NCBI GenBank assembly: GCA_964455285.1
Contig: CAYVVG010000006.1
Coordinates: 26,982 to 90,981, forward strand
DNA length: 64,000 nt
Direction of reading: 5' to 3'
DNA from: CAIVAT01 sp964455285
GTDB lineage: Bacteria > Bacteroidota > Bacteroidia > Bacteroidales > FEN-979
Positions within the stretch are counted from its first letter, which is position 1. Each line of letters starts with the position of its first letter. The position numbers and the translations under genes were made by a program. The notes beneath the pieces were generated by a model. That model was not told where the DNA came from. It ran no database searches and saw nothing but the letters and a program-made list of their open reading frames with translations. Below, one piece after another: positions 62,372 through 64,000 of the stretch.

Positions 62372-63223
62372 TCACGCGGTCCTCACGCACAACACCGGCA
62401 CCGTTGCATGGTTCAGGATCTGCTGAGAGAACGGACCGATGAAAAACTCCCCCTTGCTCCGGTCGATCGTGGCGATGATCATGATCAGGTCGGGATGTCT
62501 CTTCCCTGCCACTTCTAGGATCTTGTCGGCATAGTTGTGACAGCGCTGGAAGGAGACATCGAACTTCACCCGGTCTTCGGTCAGCCGCGACTCCATCTCC
62601 TCCTCCAGGTCGAATACACCGTGCACCGATTCGGGGTCCGATTCCATGCTGAGTCCCAGGATATGGATGAAGGGATCGTCGGTGCGGATCATGGGCCTGG
62701 CAATGTCATACTTTTTGAGTGCGTCGGGAACCAGCCGGATCGGGAAGAGGATGTTGCGGAAGGTGGTCCAGTCTCCTTTCCCTGGAACGGTGAGGACCGG
62801 GAACCGCGTGTGTTTGATCACCCGGTAAGCGGTGGATCCGATAAAGAACTGCCGGACACCGGAGGCGCCGTGGGTACCGATCACCACCAGGTCGGGGTGG
62901 ACCGTTTCGATGGTTTTTACGATCTGTTTCACCACCTCGCCATAGGCCACGATCTCGTCGACCGGGATGGAGAACTCTTCCCTGATCCGGTCGCCGAGAT
63001 GGTGCAGCTGGGCTTTGGCTGCCTGTTTCATTTCCGCCGTGTAATTCTGGGCGGGGTGGAATTCCGCCATCGGTGTGTACTCCGGGGCATCTTTGACGAC
63101 GTGGAGCAGGGTCAGTGTGGCTTTCTGTTTACGGCAGATGGCCGATGCGGTGACGACGGCATTTTCCGAGAGATCCGAATAATCCGTCGCGACCAGAATG
63201 TTCCTGTATGCAAAGGTTTCCAT
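62372..63223 (-). CDS. Tandem universal stress protein (UspA)
   Basis: The 283-residue protein contains two UspA domains. The first (1-145) has the ATP-binding loop pattern G-x2-G-x9-G-(S/T): GTHGASGVRQFFIGSTAYR. The second (about 150-283) is more divergent, with IIATIDRSKGEFFIGPFSQQIL in place of the glycine loop. It is cytoplasmic and probably induced under stress. It converges with the EamA gene. Its -7 element is at 63254-63261. Confidence 0.9.
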   Translation of the reverse strand: METFAYRNILVATDYSDLSENAVVTASAICRKQKATLTLLHVVKDAPEYTPMAEFHPAQNYTAEMKQAAKAQLHHLGDRIREEFSIPVDEIVAYGEVVKQIVKTIETVHPDLVVIGTHGASGVRQFFIGSTAYRVIKHTRFPVLTVPGKGDWTTFRNILFPIRLVPDALKKYDIARPMIRTDDPFIHILGLSMESDPESVHGVFDLEEEMESRLTEDRVKFDVSFQRCHNYADKILEVAGKRHPDLIMIIATIDRSKGEFFIGPFSQQILNHATVPVLCVRTA

Positions 63224-63253
63224 GGTTGACAGAAATTAAAAATCCGGTTTTCT

Positions 63254-63261
63254 CAAATATA
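63254..63261 (-). promoter_or_regulatory. -7 element of the UspA gene
   Basis: The minus strand reads TATATTTG, matching TAnnTTTG, 30 bp before the ATG at 63223. Confidence 0.55.
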
Positions 63262-63641
63262 CGGAAAATTGAGGAAATAATCAAGGTCCGCTTCGATCCG
63301 GTCATCTCACTTCTGATTTCCCGCTTGCCACGGACTGATCGCGGCAGGCCAGTCGGATAAGGTAAAGGCACATACCCTGGTACCAGGTTGAATTTGGTAA
63401 ACCTTATTATTTGTCTTCCAAAACCTTAGTAGAAAATTCGCCGCCCATCCTACCCTGAACCTTATTACATGGCCGACCCTGCAGGAACGATCCTAAAGGC
63501 ATAAGGTTCAGTTATGCGAACGTCGGGTAATACAGATACCACACATCCGGGATAAAATCAAGGGAATCTTTTAAATTTTTGCCCGATAGCAATTTAGGGG
63601 GTTAAGACACAATGAGCACCCTGAAAATGGATACGTGCACC
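63262..63641. other. Gene-free region with inverted repeats
   Basis: This stretch of about 380 bp has no supported protein gene. It carries a 12-bp palindrome (CCTGGTACCAGG, 63375-63386), two copies of ACCTTATTA (about 63400 and 63460) and a long-loop inverted repeat (63455-63511). Confidence 0.5.
63455..63511. repeat. Inverted repeat with 35-base loop
   Basis: CTGAACCTTAT (63455-63465) pairs perfectly with ATAAGGTTCAG (63501-63511). It sits in a gene-free region between two outward genes' 5' and 3' ends. It could be a small element or a transcribed hairpin. Confidence 0.6.
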
Positions 63642-64000
63642 CTAATCTTTCAAACACCTCACCGACATCGCCTCTGCCCGCGAGGCCGGATAAAGCGACA
63701 CGGAGTAGTTGGTTACGTGCATCCCCCGGGCCATTGCTCGGATGTCGCCGTCGGGCGTGGAGGTCCAGAACATCATCGCCGCCTCCGTCAGGCGCCGGTG
63801 GGCGCCCGGATAAAGCACCCCTACCGGCAACGCCTCAAAGCCGCTCAGGCCCGGGTCCTGCAGGTATTTCCCCGACACCCCGGGACCCAGGAAGTTGGCC
63901 GCCAGCGTTTCCCACTCCGCCGCCACGGGCACGTGCCACCCCGGCGGACAAAGCCCCTGCGTACCGGGAGTCGTTTCGTACCGCATGAGTTCGTCCCACT
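63642..64000 (-). CDS. FISUMP-domain protein, partial (5' end beyond window)
   Basis: The C-terminal 119 or so residues of a second FISUMP-domain protein are seen. The frame continues past base 64000: codons before the first internal ATG read WDEL, giving the family-typical WDELMRY. GLCPPGWHVPVAAEWETL, FWTSTP and the final MSVRCLKD match the same domain in the gene at 53273. The real start and any signal peptide lie outside the window. It may be cell-surface exposed. Confidence 0.85.
   Translation of the reverse strand, partial: WDELMRYETTPGTQGLCPPGWHVPVAAEWETLAANFLGPGVSGKYLQDPGLSGFEALPVGVLYPGAHRRLTEAAMMFWTSTPDGDIRAMARGMHVTNYSVSLYPASRAEAMSVRCLKD

Overview
The window is a GC-rich stretch of chromosome from a member of the Bacteroidota, perhaps a Bacteroidales-like lineage (inference; no rRNA gene is present to place it). 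The evidence is: many promoters of the phylum-specific TAnnTTTG (-7) type; few Shine-Dalgarno sequences; a PorZ-like component of the type IX secretion system (T9SS); several secreted proteins ending in T9SS sorting domains; a PG0541-type protein behind an RND pump; FISUMP-domain proteins; and two-component regulators with periplasmic propellers. No tRNA, rRNA or CRISPR array was seen.

Layout. 1-1400: an AT-rich orphan gene bracketed by short tandem repeats. 1.4-6.3 kb: an arginase-fold protein and topA, divergent from miaB. 6.3-11.8 kb: polysaccharide export lipoprotein, Wzc-like tyrosine kinase with a Gly-Tyr tail, then cysD-cysN. 11.9-16.6 kb: porZ-recO-lysS. 16.6-18.6 kb: a secreted protein-arginine deiminase resembling the Porphyromonas enzyme, with all catalytic residues present. 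18.7-22.6 kb: zinc/iron-type CDF exporter, LysM transglycosylase, TspO and a membrane protein. 22.8-24.2 kb: peroxide-defence operon (small ORF, glutathione peroxidase, OhrR) behind a perfect operator-like palindrome. 24.2-30.8 kb: REP-like hairpins, MarR regulator, TolC/AcrA/AcrB-type pump and a PG0541 protein. 30.8-35 kb: KdpD/KdpE-like pair, Kup potassium transporter and a small Sm-like protein. 35-41.3 kb: a long inverted-repeat element, a pullulanase, and a very large glycine-rich T9SS cargo gene overlapping it. 41.5-48.1 kb: DUF3667 protein, a propeller histidine kinase, its LuxR-type regulator and a PQQ-like propeller protein. 48.3-56.8 kb: DmeF-like CDF, PKD protein, esterase, a RAYT transposase with its own REP palindrome inside the coding sequence, DUF5131, FISUMP protein, HMA-CDF fusion and a membrane protein. 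56.8-64 kb: a secreted possible glycoside hydrolase, YCF48-type T9SS protein, a miniature T9SS-tail protein, DUF4350, an NTF2-like protein, EamA exporter, tandem UspA, and a second FISUMP gene cut by the window end.

Two themes stand out. First, a 22-bp sequence containing a 16-bp dyad is identical upstream of two unlinked genes (46192 and 58351), each time exactly 35 bp from a weak promoter-like -7 element; a related dyad lies 34 bp from the -7 element of the LuxR-type regulator gene next door. This looks like a small unrecognised regulon. Second, REP-like palindromes that share a GTAG(A/G)GACGC end occur in two clusters, and one copy lies in frame inside the RAYT gene presumed to mobilise them.
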